Origin: Ilumatobacteraceae bacterium
GTDB taxonomy: Bacteria; Actinomycetota; Acidimicrobiia; Acidimicrobiales; Ilumatobacteraceae
Direction: 5' to 3'
Length of the DNA stretch: 8,526 nt
Assembly (NCBI GenBank): GCA_023254985.1
Contig: JALRJT010000019.1
Span: 1-8,526, forward strand
The notes beneath the pieces are model-generated. The model saw nothing but the letters and a program-made list of their open reading frames with translations, ran no database searches and had not been told where the DNA came from. This document shows, piece after piece, positions 1 through 5,341 of the stretch (positions within the stretch are counted from its first letter, which is position 1; each line of letters opens with the position of its first letter). Position numbers and translations under genes: made by a program.

Positions 1-239
1 TCCACGTTCGCTTTGTCGATGCGCAACGTCGGGTACTCAATCTCGAGGTCCACGATCATGTGGTGAATCCACAGCGGATCCGAGTCCCCGTCGATGTACA
101 GGCCGGCAGGCTTCTCGTCACAGACAACCCCGCGCAGCATGAAACGATCCTCGGACATGCGAAACGCCCGCACCTCGTAGCGACGGGTGTGGATGAGCGG
201 AAAATCGGGATCTTGAGGAAACATCGTCAGGCGTTGCAT
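1..239 (-). CDS. DUF2889 family protein, N-terminal part (runs off left edge)
   Basis: Reading the minus strand from the ATG at 239 gives 79 codons open to the window edge. The protein begins MQRLTMFPQDPDFPLIHTRR and continues with YEVRAFR, a GVVCDEKP stretch, then DPLWIHHMIVDLEIE and TLRIDKANV. The order 'HTRR..E.RAFR', a 'D.KP' turn, then 'iHhM.v.l.i' and '..I..a' matches my memory of DUF2889, a family of about 200 residues with unknown function. The C-terminal half lies outside the window. The gene is divergent from the MFS gene at 301. A TAGCGT box lies seven bases upstream of the ATG with no Shine-Dalgarno sequence, suggesting a leaderless transcript. The opposite-strand reading frame here matches no family. 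The family call rests on remembered pattern, so it is likely but not certain. Confidence 0.75.
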   Translation of the reverse strand, partial: MQRLTMFPQDPDFPLIHTRRYEVRAFRMSEDRFMLRGVVCDEKPAGLYIDGDSDPLWIHHMIVDLEIEYPTLRIDKANV

Positions 240-246
240 TCGCCCA

Positions 247-252
247 ACGCTA
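247..252 (-). promoter_or_regulatory. Probable -10 element of the DUF2889 gene (leaderless)
   Basis: The minus strand reads TAGCGT, then seven bases (TGGGCGA), then the ATG at 239. This fits the TANNNT -10 pattern with transcription starting at or next to the start codon. No Shine-Dalgarno sequence and no good -35 box are visible. Confidence 0.45.
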
Positions 253-287
253 ATGGCACGCTCCCGAGCGAACTTGGTCGTAGCGAA

Positions 288-293
288 TAGGTT
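288..293 (+). promoter_or_regulatory. Probable -10 element of the first MFS gene (leaderless)
   Basis: TAGGTT is followed by seven bases (TGATGCG) and then the GTG at 301. The spacing is the same as for the divergent gene on the other strand. The element supports the GTG at 301 over the ATG at 253, which would sit against the -10 box of the opposite gene. No -35 box is recognisable. Confidence 0.42.
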
Positions 294-300
294 TGATGCG

Positions 301-1545
301 GTGTCAAAACGCAGGAGTCGAAAGCAACGAGAGGATCTCGGCCGCGACTTTCGCTTCGTGTGGTTGAGCATTCTCGTATCGAGTTCCGGAGACGGCATGT
401 TCGTCACCGCATTCCCCCTCCTCGCAGCCATCCTCACCCGCGACCCTGTGCTTATCGCTGGGATCACCATTTCAACACGGCTTCCATGGCTCCTCTTTTC
501 AATCTTCACCGGCGCCATCGCCGACCGATCCGATCGTCGTAAGTTGATGATCGGCGCTGATGTCGCGCGCATGGTCATCGTCGGCGCTCTCGGCGCAGCG
601 ATCCTCTTCGAGGTCGTCGCTATCTGGCAGCTCTATGTATGCGCATTCCTCCTCGGCATCTGCGAGACCATGCACGTGAACGCTGCGCAGGCGTTCATTC
701 CCGCAATCGTCAAACAAGACCAACTGCTACCTGCAAATGCGCGATTCGCCAGCGCCCAAATCGTCTCGACGCAATTCATCGGGCCTCCACTTGGTGTCGC
801 AATGTTCAACGTCGCTCACTCACTGCCCTTCATTGCCGACGCGGTCACATTTGCCGGTAGTGCAGGTCTTGTCGCGGCGATCCCTGACGAACATGCCGTC
901 GAAAAGCCGACGACACGGTTCCGCGACGACGTGCTGGATGGACTCCGCTATCTGCGCGACCACAAGGCGCTCCGACGCTTGACGGAGATCCTCGCCTTCG
1001 TCAACTTCTTCTACTTCGCCGCCATCTCCCTCCTCGTGCTCTATAACGACGACATCCTCGGCGGAAACAAGGTCACTTTTACCGCCCTCTCGGTCGGCGC
1101 AGCACTCGGCACCGTGTTGAGTCGATTCTTCATCCAGCGCCTCGTCGATTCACGAGGCACGACGACCACGATGGTCATCTCGATGTGGCTGTGGGCGGTG
1201 GCGACCGTGGTGATGGCCATCACCACGAATGCCTGGGTCGCCATTGGTTCGAACGTGATCCTCGGTGTCGGCACCGGACTCTGGTTGTCACTGAACACGA
1301 CGTTGCGCCAGCAGCTCACCCCGTCACGAATGCTCGGCCGCATGAACGCAGCTTCACGTACGGTCTCCTGGGGCATCGTTCCATTCGGGGCCGCATTCGG
1401 TGGCGTCGCCGCACGTCTCCTCGGCCTTCGCGGGCCGTTCCTCTTGTCGGCTGCATCAATGGTCGCCTGTGCACTCCTCGGCCGAAGGCTGTTACGCCCG
1501 GTTGATGACGCGGTGAACGCCATGCAGCATGACCAGTCCGGCTAG
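301..1545 (+). CDS. MFS transporter, EntS/MFS_3-type exporter
   Basis: This is a 414-residue inner-membrane protein of the major facilitator superfamily, most like the MFS_3/EntS branch of proton-driven small-molecule exporters. After a basic N-terminus (SKRRSRKQR) come alternating hydrophobic segments consistent with about 12 helices. The loop between helices 2 and 3 carries the classic MFS motif A, GAIADRSDRRK, at residues 71-81. The C-terminal half has TPSRMLGRMNAASR at 340-353 followed by a Gly-rich helix, a hallmark of this branch. The substrate cannot be told from sequence. An in-frame ATG at 253 would add 16 residues (MARSRANLVV...) but leaves only 13 bases to the divergent start at 239. 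The GTG at 301 follows a TANNNT box and is preferred, though not proven. The next gene begins 11 bases after the stop, so the two are probably co-transcribed. Confidence 0.9.
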   Translation: MSKRRSRKQREDLGRDFRFVWLSILVSSSGDGMFVTAFPLLAAILTRDPVLIAGITISTRLPWLLFSIFTGAIADRSDRRKLMIGADVARMVIVGALGAAILFEVVAIWQLYVCAFLLGICETMHVNAAQAFIPAIVKQDQLLPANARFASAQIVSTQFIGPPLGVAMFNVAHSLPFIADAVTFAGSAGLVAAIPDEHAVEKPTTRFRDDVLDGLRYLRDHKALRRLTEILAFVNFFYFAAISLLVLYNDDILGGNKVTFTALSVGAALGTVLSRFFIQRLVDSRGTTTTMVISMWLWAVATVVMAITTNAWVAIGSNVILGVGTGLWLSLNTTLRQQLTPSRMLGRMNAASRTVSWGIVPFGAAFGGVAARLLGLRGPFLLSAASMVACALLGRRLLRPVDDAVNAMQHDQSG

Positions 1546-1556
1546 TTGGCGCGTGG

Positions 1557-2864
1557 TTGACTGAATTTGTGCCCCTGATCCCCAGACTGACGCCAAACCG
1601 GCGCGCAATCCTGCTCGCGACCTGGGGACTGTTCATTGGGCTGTCGCTGCTGCTTGTCACCGCAGGAATCGTCGGCACACTCGTTGGCATCCGTGCCGAG
1701 TTGAAGCAGTTGCCAACCCTCGTGAGCGGTGGCATCACGACCGCCTACTACGCGGGCTTCCTCGTCGGGTCGTGGTATGCACTGCGCGCCCTCGCTCAAG
1801 TCGGCCACATTCGTGTCTATGCAGCCCTAGCCTCGCTCCTCAGCGCGGCAGTACTCGTCACGGGTGTGTACGACTCGCCTCTCGTGTGGCTTGCGATGCG
1901 TGTGATTACTGGCATCAGCTTCGCTGGTCTGTATGTAGTTGCCGAATCGTGGCTGAACGGACTCGCCACCAACACCTTCCGCGGCAGACTGCTCGCCATC
2001 TACAACGTCGTCACCATCGGCGCTTATGGCGCCGGCCAGCTCATGGTCTTCAATTTCGATGCCCGAACGCTCACCGGATTCGCCTTCGCCGCGATGGTCG
2101 CATCACTCGCCGTCATTCCCGTGGCGATCTCCGAACAAGCGACGACTCCACCTGTGGAGACCCACAAGCACATCTCGATGCGCGAACTTGCACGTATCGT
2201 GCCGACCGGAGTGGGCACCATCCTTCTCGTCGGCCTCGCCCACGGCGGTCTCCTCGGAATGGCTGTTATTTACGCAACACGTGAGGGTCTCTCCACCGGT
2301 CGGGTTGGCGTGTTGGTCGCAGTCGTGCAAATCGGCGGCATGGCACTCACATGGCCGATCAGTGCGGCCTCTGATGATCTCGACCGGCGAATCGTCGGAG
2401 TGGTCGTGACGATTGCTGCGATCGGTATGGGATTCGTGATGCTCACACTTGAAGCGGACAGCATCTGGATGATCGTGGTCTTGTTCGTCATCGGTGGCCT
2501 CAGCTTCCCGATGTATGCCATCGGCGGTGCGTATACCAACGACTGGGTCTCACCAGAGCACACGAGCGCTGCAGCCTCGCAGCTCGTCACGCTGTACGGC
2601 CTCGGCGCGATGGTCGGCCCGTTGCTCGCGGCACCGTTCCTCGACATGCTCGGCTCGGATGGTTACGCGTGGTCGATCATCGTGTTCCACGCCGCAGTGC
2701 TCGTGTTCCTCATCTATCGCATCCGCGCATGGCACGCTCCACTCACCACGAAGGCTTGGCACGACGTGTCATTCCACGGCCGCGCGTTCTTCGTGCCGGC
2801 AACGATCGTCTCGATGGGAGTCTCCGGCCGCAAGGGTTCGCGAGTGCCGGAGGATCCTTCGTGA
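1557..2864 (+). CDS. MFS transporter, YcaD-like
   Basis: This 435-residue polytopic membrane protein belongs to the major facilitator superfamily, YcaD-like branch. Markers in order are helix 1 at about residues 17-40, a 'GSWYALRALAQVGHIRVYAA' loop at 71-90, RVITGI at 115-120, AESWLN at 129-134 and the FRGRLLAIYN stretch at 141-150. The combination of VGHIR, ESWLN and RGRLLA identifies the group. YcaD-type proteins have no well-defined substrate, so only a generic transport role is justified. The soluble tail from about 392 is polar and ends in a basic RKGSR segment. The start is uncertain: TTG at 1557 gives MTEFVPLIPR and GTG at 1569 is the alternative; neither has a strong Shine-Dalgarno. 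The gene lies 11 bases after an unrelated MFS gene and overlaps the next gene by four bases (GTGA), so it is the middle gene of a three-gene operon. Confidence 0.92.
   Translation: MTEFVPLIPRLTPNRRAILLATWGLFIGLSLLLVTAGIVGTLVGIRAELKQLPTLVSGGITTAYYAGFLVGSWYALRALAQVGHIRVYAALASLLSAAVLVTGVYDSPLVWLAMRVITGISFAGLYVVAESWLNGLATNTFRGRLLAIYNVVTIGAYGAGQLMVFNFDARTLTGFAFAAMVASLAVIPVAISEQATTPPVETHKHISMRELARIVPTGVGTILLVGLAHGGLLGMAVIYATREGLSTGRVGVLVAVVQIGGMALTWPISAASDDLDRRIVGVVVTIAAIGMGFVMLTLEADSIWMIVVLFVIGGLSFPMYAIGGAYTNDWVSPEHTSAAASQLVTLYGLGAMVGPLLAAPFLDMLGSDGYAWSIIVFHAAVLVFLIYRIRAWHAPLTTKAWHDVSFHGRAFFVPATIVSMGVSGRKGSRVPEDPS
2849..2853 (+). promoter_or_regulatory. Shine-Dalgarno deciding the start of the PhnB-type gene
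   Basis: GGAGG lies seven bases before the GTG at 2861, inside the last codons of the upstream MFS gene. It fixes the start of the VOC gene, although the reading frame stays open upstream to an ATG at 2669. It indicates translation by coupling from the MFS gene. Confidence 0.8.
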
Positions 2865-3325
2865 CGATTTCGGGCGCAGTGCCCTACCTGTGGTTCGACC
2901 GAAACGGACTCGAGGCCGCCGAGTTCTATGTCGCGACGTTCCCCGACTCTTCAATCACCTCGATCTCGTATTACCTCGACGATGCGCAACTCCCGAAGGG
3001 ATCCGTACTTGTGGTCGAGTTCACGCTCATGGGTCGAACGTTCGCCGCCCTCAACGGCGGCCCGCACTTCACCCACAGCGAAGCAGTTTCATTCCAAGTT
3101 CTCTGCGATACGCAAGAAGAAATCGATCGACTGTGGTCGTCGCTCATTTCAGACGGCGGCGAAGAGAGTCAATGCGGCTGGTGCAAGGATCGCTTCGGCG
3201 TGAGCTGGCAGATCGTGCCCAGGATGCTCAATCCGCTCCTTCAGCACGAAGATCCCGCCATTCGCGATCGGGCGTGGAAGGCGATGCTCGGCATGCGCAA
3301 GCTCGTCATTGCAGACTTTTCCTAG
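2861..3325 (+). CDS. VOC superfamily protein, PhnB / 3-demethylubiquinone methyltransferase-like domain
   Basis: This 154-residue cytoplasmic protein has the PhnB-like (3-dmu-9_3-mt) VOC domain. It starts with ISGAVPYLWFDRNGLEAAEF, the usual 'YL.F...aeEA..FY' entry. Next come VLVVEFTLMGRTFAALNGGP (50-68), FTHSEAVSFQVLCDT (70-84) and CGWCKDRFGVSWQIVP (105-120), the family's closing motif. The pfam name is historical and members are not shown to be methyltransferases; many act on or bind small molecules, and no substrate can be assigned. The GTG start has a GGAGG ribosome site and overlaps the TGA of the YcaD-like gene (GTGA). The reading frame stays open far upstream, but that part only overlaps the MFS gene. 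The stop codon touches the stop codon of the convergent DinB gene at 3326. Confidence 0.9.
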   Translation: MTISGAVPYLWFDRNGLEAAEFYVATFPDSSITSISYYLDDAQLPKGSVLVVEFTLMGRTFAALNGGPHFTHSEAVSFQVLCDTQEEIDRLWSSLISDGGEESQCGWCKDRFGVSWQIVPRMLNPLLQHEDPAIRDRAWKAMLGMRKLVIADFS

Positions 3326-3859
3326 TTACTCGCCAGTCTCCCCATCGACCGATTCACGCAGCAGGTCTGCATGCCCGTTGTGTCGTGCATACTCCTCGAT
3401 CATGTGCACCACGATCCAGCGCGCGCTCGGCGACTCGCCATTCGGCCACGTGCGAAGTGCAAGTCGGTCGAGTCCATCAGATGCGATGAACTCGCCCAGC
3501 TTGGTCCGCGAGGACTCGACTGATGCCGCCCACAGACCGCGCAAGTGATCAGCAGATTCTGAGCGCGACGAGTTCCACTCCCAGTTCTGATCGGCGCTCC
3601 AGTCGACCGAGCGCCATGGCTCGGCGCGGTCGACGTTGAGGAGGAAATAGGAGAACCAATGGTCCTCCACCCAAGCCAAGTGTTTCAGCAATCCGCCGAG
3701 CGTCATCGTCGTCGGATGGATCGACTTCGAAAGATCGGCGTCTGACACACCACGTGTCTTCCACTCCAGCGTTGCTCGCTGATAGTCGAGGACTCCAAGC
3801 AGAGTTTCCACCTCGCCGGCCGCAACCGGCGGCTCTGGTCTTCCTACGTCATCGATCAT
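3326..3859 (-). CDS. DinB/DUF664 family protein
   Basis: This 177-residue protein has the DinB-like four-helix fold, DUF664 branch. Members of the superfamily are metal-binding and include mycothiol- or bacillithiol-dependent transferases and hydrolases; no reaction can be fixed here. The first helix contains a 'LLGVLDYQRATLEWKTRGVS' segment at 20-39. This is followed by TMTLGGLLKHLAWVEDHW (51-68) with His60, and by WIVVHMIEEYARHNGHADLL (148-167), the family's signature. His60, His152, His160 and His163 are the candidate metal ligands. The ATG at 3859 has a GGAGGA Shine-Dalgarno four bases upstream, lying inside the preceding small gene, whose stop overlaps it as ATGA. It is the last gene of the VOC - small membrane protein - DinB operon. 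Its TAA directly abuts the TAG of the convergent gene. Confidence 0.92.
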   Translation of the reverse strand: MIDDVGRPEPPVAAGEVETLLGVLDYQRATLEWKTRGVSDADLSKSIHPTTMTLGGLLKHLAWVEDHWFSYFLLNVDRAEPWRSVDWSADQNWEWNSSRSESADHLRGLWAASVESSRTKLGEFIASDGLDRLALRTWPNGESPSARWIVVHMIEEYARHNGHADLLRESVDGETGE

Positions 3860-4008
3860 CGTCTCCTCCGAACTTCTACTACTCCGACTCCAATGATGGC
3901 CAACAGCCCAAGGCCCTGAAGACCTGGCGAATCGTCGAATTCACCGAACACCATGGCAAACGCACCGAGCGCGACGATTACCCCGGACATCACCAGACGC
4001 TTCAACAT
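3856..4008 (-). CDS. Small two-helix membrane protein (50 aa), unknown function
   Basis: This is a short gene that simple ORF length cut-offs miss. The minus strand from the ATG at 4008 encodes 50 residues. Helix 1 is RLVMSGVIVALGAFAMVF (4-21), followed by an acidic loop GEFDDSPGLQG (22-32) and a shorter helix LGLLAIIGVGVVEV (33-46), ending in four arginines. Basic residues at both ends (K3, R4 and R47-50) and an acidic loop predict a hairpin with both termini in the cytoplasm. The ATG follows the TGA of the VOC gene without any gap, and its own TGA overlaps the DinB start (ATGA). A GAGGA sequence lies about 11 bases upstream. The precise junctions and clean membrane composition argue that it is real. 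The G-E-x-D-D-S-P-G-x-Q turn resembles small actinobacterial membrane proteins I have seen, but I cannot name a family. Confidence 0.78.
   Translation of the reverse strand: MLKRLVMSGVIVALGAFAMVFGEFDDSPGLQGLGLLAIIGVGVVEVRRRR
3864..3869 (-). promoter_or_regulatory. Shine-Dalgarno of the DinB gene
   Basis: The minus strand carries GGAGGA four bases before the ATG at 3859. It overlaps the codons for the C-terminal arginines of the small membrane protein, so part of that Arg tail may be constrained by the ribosome site. Confidence 0.7.
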
Positions 4009-4377
4009 TCAACGACTTTTCCTCAAGATGAAGCAAAACTCGTTGCCCTCGACGTCGTTCATCACCTGGAACCAATTCGTCGGCTCCTCGAACACTTCGC
4101 CCACGGTTGTTGCGCCAAGTCGAGTGGCCGCCGCAATCGCCTCCTCGAGATCGTCGACGTCAAGATCGAGATGCACACGGTTCTTTACCACCTTGCCTTC
4201 TGGAACCTTCTGGAATCCGAGCGATCCCCATACAGGAACTTCTCGGAGACCCACCCACGTGTCACTCAGTGTCCGGGGGTCGACGACACCGCCAATGAGA
4301 CCCTGCCAGAACGTCGACAAGCGAGTCGGATCGGCACAGTCAAACACCACTCCGAGCGGGCGAGCAACATATTGCAT
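4009..4377 (-). CDS. VOC family protein, Glyoxalase_6 type
   Basis: This 122-residue, single-domain VOC (glyoxalase/bleomycin-resistance fold) protein is of the actinobacterial Glyoxalase_6 type. It opens with ARPLGVVFDCADPTRLSTFW (5-24), the usual 'vvfDcaDP..LA.FW' motif. It continues with LGFQKVPEGKVVKNRVHLDL (53-72) and DVDDLEEA (73-80), and closes with NWFQVMNDVEGNEFCF (101-116). Such proteins are often dimers and may bind or modify small toxic molecules; substrate unknown. His69 and Glu113 (of EGNEFC) sit at usual metal or substrate positions. The frame is open further upstream (start at 4434, or ATG at 4389), but homology begins at MQYVARPLG. TATGCT lies seven bases before the ATG at 4377, so this start is preferred. 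It is the first gene of a three-gene operon and divergent from the GNAT gene. Confidence 0.9.
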   Translation of the reverse strand: MQYVARPLGVVFDCADPTRLSTFWQGLIGGVVDPRTLSDTWVGLREVPVWGSLGFQKVPEGKVVKNRVHLDLDVDDLEEAIAAATRLGATTVGEVFEEPTNWFQVMNDVEGNEFCFILRKSR

Positions 4378-4381
4378 CTCG

Positions 4382-4410
4382 TTGAGCATAGGCACGTGCC
4401 GTACAGTCAA
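4382..4410. promoter_or_regulatory. Divergent promoter region with perfect palindrome GGCACGTGCC
   Basis: A perfect 10-base palindrome, GGCACGTGCC at 4391-4400, lies between two opposed -10 elements. On the minus strand TATGCT (4390 to 4385) stands seven bases before the VOC ATG at 4377. On the plus strand TACAGT (4402-4407) stands eight bases before the GNAT ATG at 4416. The outer flanks are also symmetric: TTGA at 4382-4385 and TCAA at 4407-4410. The two promoters must share or compete for the same DNA, and a dimeric regulator on the palindrome would touch both. The TTGA arms are only 14 bases from the -10 boxes, too short for a standard -35 spacing, so they may be operator arms instead. 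No regulator gene is in the window. Confidence 0.5.
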
Positions 4411-4415
4411 ATCCG

Positions 4416-4907
4416 ATGATCGAGCTGCGCACATTGACCATCGACGACGTCGAATGGATCACTGCAGCGTGCCAAGACCCAGAGATCCTGCGTTGGACGG
4501 TCGTGCCCCGCCCCTACACGCGTGATCACGCCACGTCGTTCGTGAATGATTTGGCAGGCGAGGTGATGGCCTGGGCGATCAGCGATCCGAGTTCTCCACG
4601 AGGCCTCGGAGTGGTTGGTGTTCATCACGTCATCGAGGGAACGGCAAGCATCGGTTATTGGATTGCCCCATGGGCCCGCCGACAAGGTGCGGCAACGACT
4701 GCGATTCGACTCGTCGTCGCAGAACTTCGAACGTGGCCAGGGGTAAGGAGGGTCTCCGCAACGATTGCCGAGACGAATACGGCATCGCGACGCACTGCAG
4801 AATCAGCCGGGATGAGCAAAGCAGCATTCGAGTCCGATGAAAAATGTCCGGATGGTGACTCACAAGCAGACGCAGTGCGATACGAATGTGGCTTGTCCAC
4901 CAACTAG
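4416..4907 (+). CDS. GNAT family N-acetyltransferase, RimJ/RimL-like
   Basis: This 163-residue cytoplasmic GNAT-fold enzyme would transfer an acetyl group from acetyl-CoA to an amine. It starts MIELRTLTIDDVEWITAAC, the usual beta1-alpha1 opening 'i.LR.lt.dD...i'. GTASIGYWIAPWARRQGAAT (75-94) contains strand beta4 and the CoA-pyrophosphate loop R88-R-Q-G91-A-A93, matching Q/R-x-x-G-x-G/A. ATIAETNTASRRTAESAGM (115-133) is the closing 'N..S.r..e.aGF' element. Overall it is most like Acetyltransf_3 (ribosomal-protein Ser/Thr-type RimJ/RimL), but the substrate is unknown. The ATG at 4416 has TACAGT eight bases upstream and no Shine-Dalgarno, suggesting a leaderless message. It is divergent from the VOC gene across a palindromic promoter. 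The ASCH gene begins 26 bases after its stop. Confidence 0.92.
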   Translation: MIELRTLTIDDVEWITAACQDPEILRWTVVPRPYTRDHATSFVNDLAGEVMAWAISDPSSPRGLGVVGVHHVIEGTASIGYWIAPWARRQGAATTAIRLVVAELRTWPGVRRVSATIAETNTASRRTAESAGMSKAAFESDEKCPDGDSQADAVRYECGLSTN

Positions 4908-4921
4908 TGCTGTGAATCAGC

Positions 4922-4927
4922 CATACT
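4922..4927 (+). promoter_or_regulatory. Possible -10 element of the ASCH gene
   Basis: CATACT (four of six matches to TATAAT) is followed by six bases, GCACAG, and then the ATG at 4934. There is no Shine-Dalgarno before this ATG, which favours an own leaderless message over read-through translation from the GNAT gene. No -35 box is seen. Confidence 0.35.
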
Positions 4928-4933
4928 GCACAG

Positions 4934-5341
4934 ATGTTCCCACGAGTTGACGGGCTCCGTTCGATCGAATTTGGAACCCCTGGCCCATCGCGCGAAAAGC
5001 TCGTTCATTTCATCCTGCACGGCAACAAGCGAGCAACGGCAGGGCTCGCCGACGACTACGCCAAGGAAGGCGAACCGATCGAACACGTCGGCGAACTCCT
5101 TGCGATGGTTGACAACTCCGGCGCGCATGTGGGCACGCTCAAAGTCACTCGGGTCGAGGTCGTTCGCTTTGCCGACGTCCCGGACGAGTTCGCCCTCGCC
5201 GAGGCAGAGGGCGACCTTAATTCTGCCGATTTCCGTGCAAGCCATCTCGAATACTGGACGAACGTCGGAGAGCACGTCGACGACGACACCTTGGTCGTCA
5301 CCGTTTACTTCGATCTGCTCCCCGAAATCGTGAAACGCTGA
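4934..5341 (+). CDS. ASCH domain protein
   Basis: This 135-residue protein consists of one ASCH domain, a PUA-related beta-barrel fold linked to RNA or nucleoside binding. Some small ASCH proteins, such as E. coli YqfB, hydrolyse N4-acetylcytidine. The signature G-N-K-R-A-T is at residues 30-35, preceded by VDGLRSIEFGTPGPSREKLV (5-24). It is followed by EHVGELLAMVDNSGAHVGTL (50-69) and the strand VTRVEVVRFADVPDEFALAE (71-90). The usual closing segment HLEYW (104-108), then DDDTLVVTVYFDL, is also present. The organisation matches the actinobacterial YhfF-like branch from memory. The enzymatic activity is unknown and should not be assumed from YqfB. The start is the only sensible ATG. The stop (5339-5341) touches the stop of the convergent TRIC-family gene at 5342. 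Confidence 0.9.
   Translation: MFPRVDGLRSIEFGTPGPSREKLVHFILHGNKRATAGLADDYAKEGEPIEHVGELLAMVDNSGAHVGTLKVTRVEVVRFADVPDEFALAEAEGDLNSADFRASHLEYWTNVGEHVDDDTLVVTVYFDLLPEIVKR

Noticed and set aside
60..290. A 76-codon plus-strand frame starting MVNPQRIRVP
   Set aside because: It lies antisense to the DUF2889-like frame, has no family resemblance and overlaps the start of the MFS gene.
1041..1523. 160-codon minus-strand frame inside the first MFS gene
   Set aside because: It is antisense to conserved MFS helices, has no recognisable domain, no ribosome site and shadow-like composition.
2669..2860. N-terminal extension of the PhnB-type protein to an upstream ATG
   Set aside because: The extension is only an out-of-frame reading of the YcaD-like gene; the GTG at 2861 has a strong GGAGG site and VOC homology begins there.
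2494..3489. Long plus-strand frame of 331 codons rich in Ser and Arg
   Set aside because: The low-complexity Arg/Ser composition is typical of a shadow frame in GC-rich DNA, and it crosses the ends of three well-supported genes.
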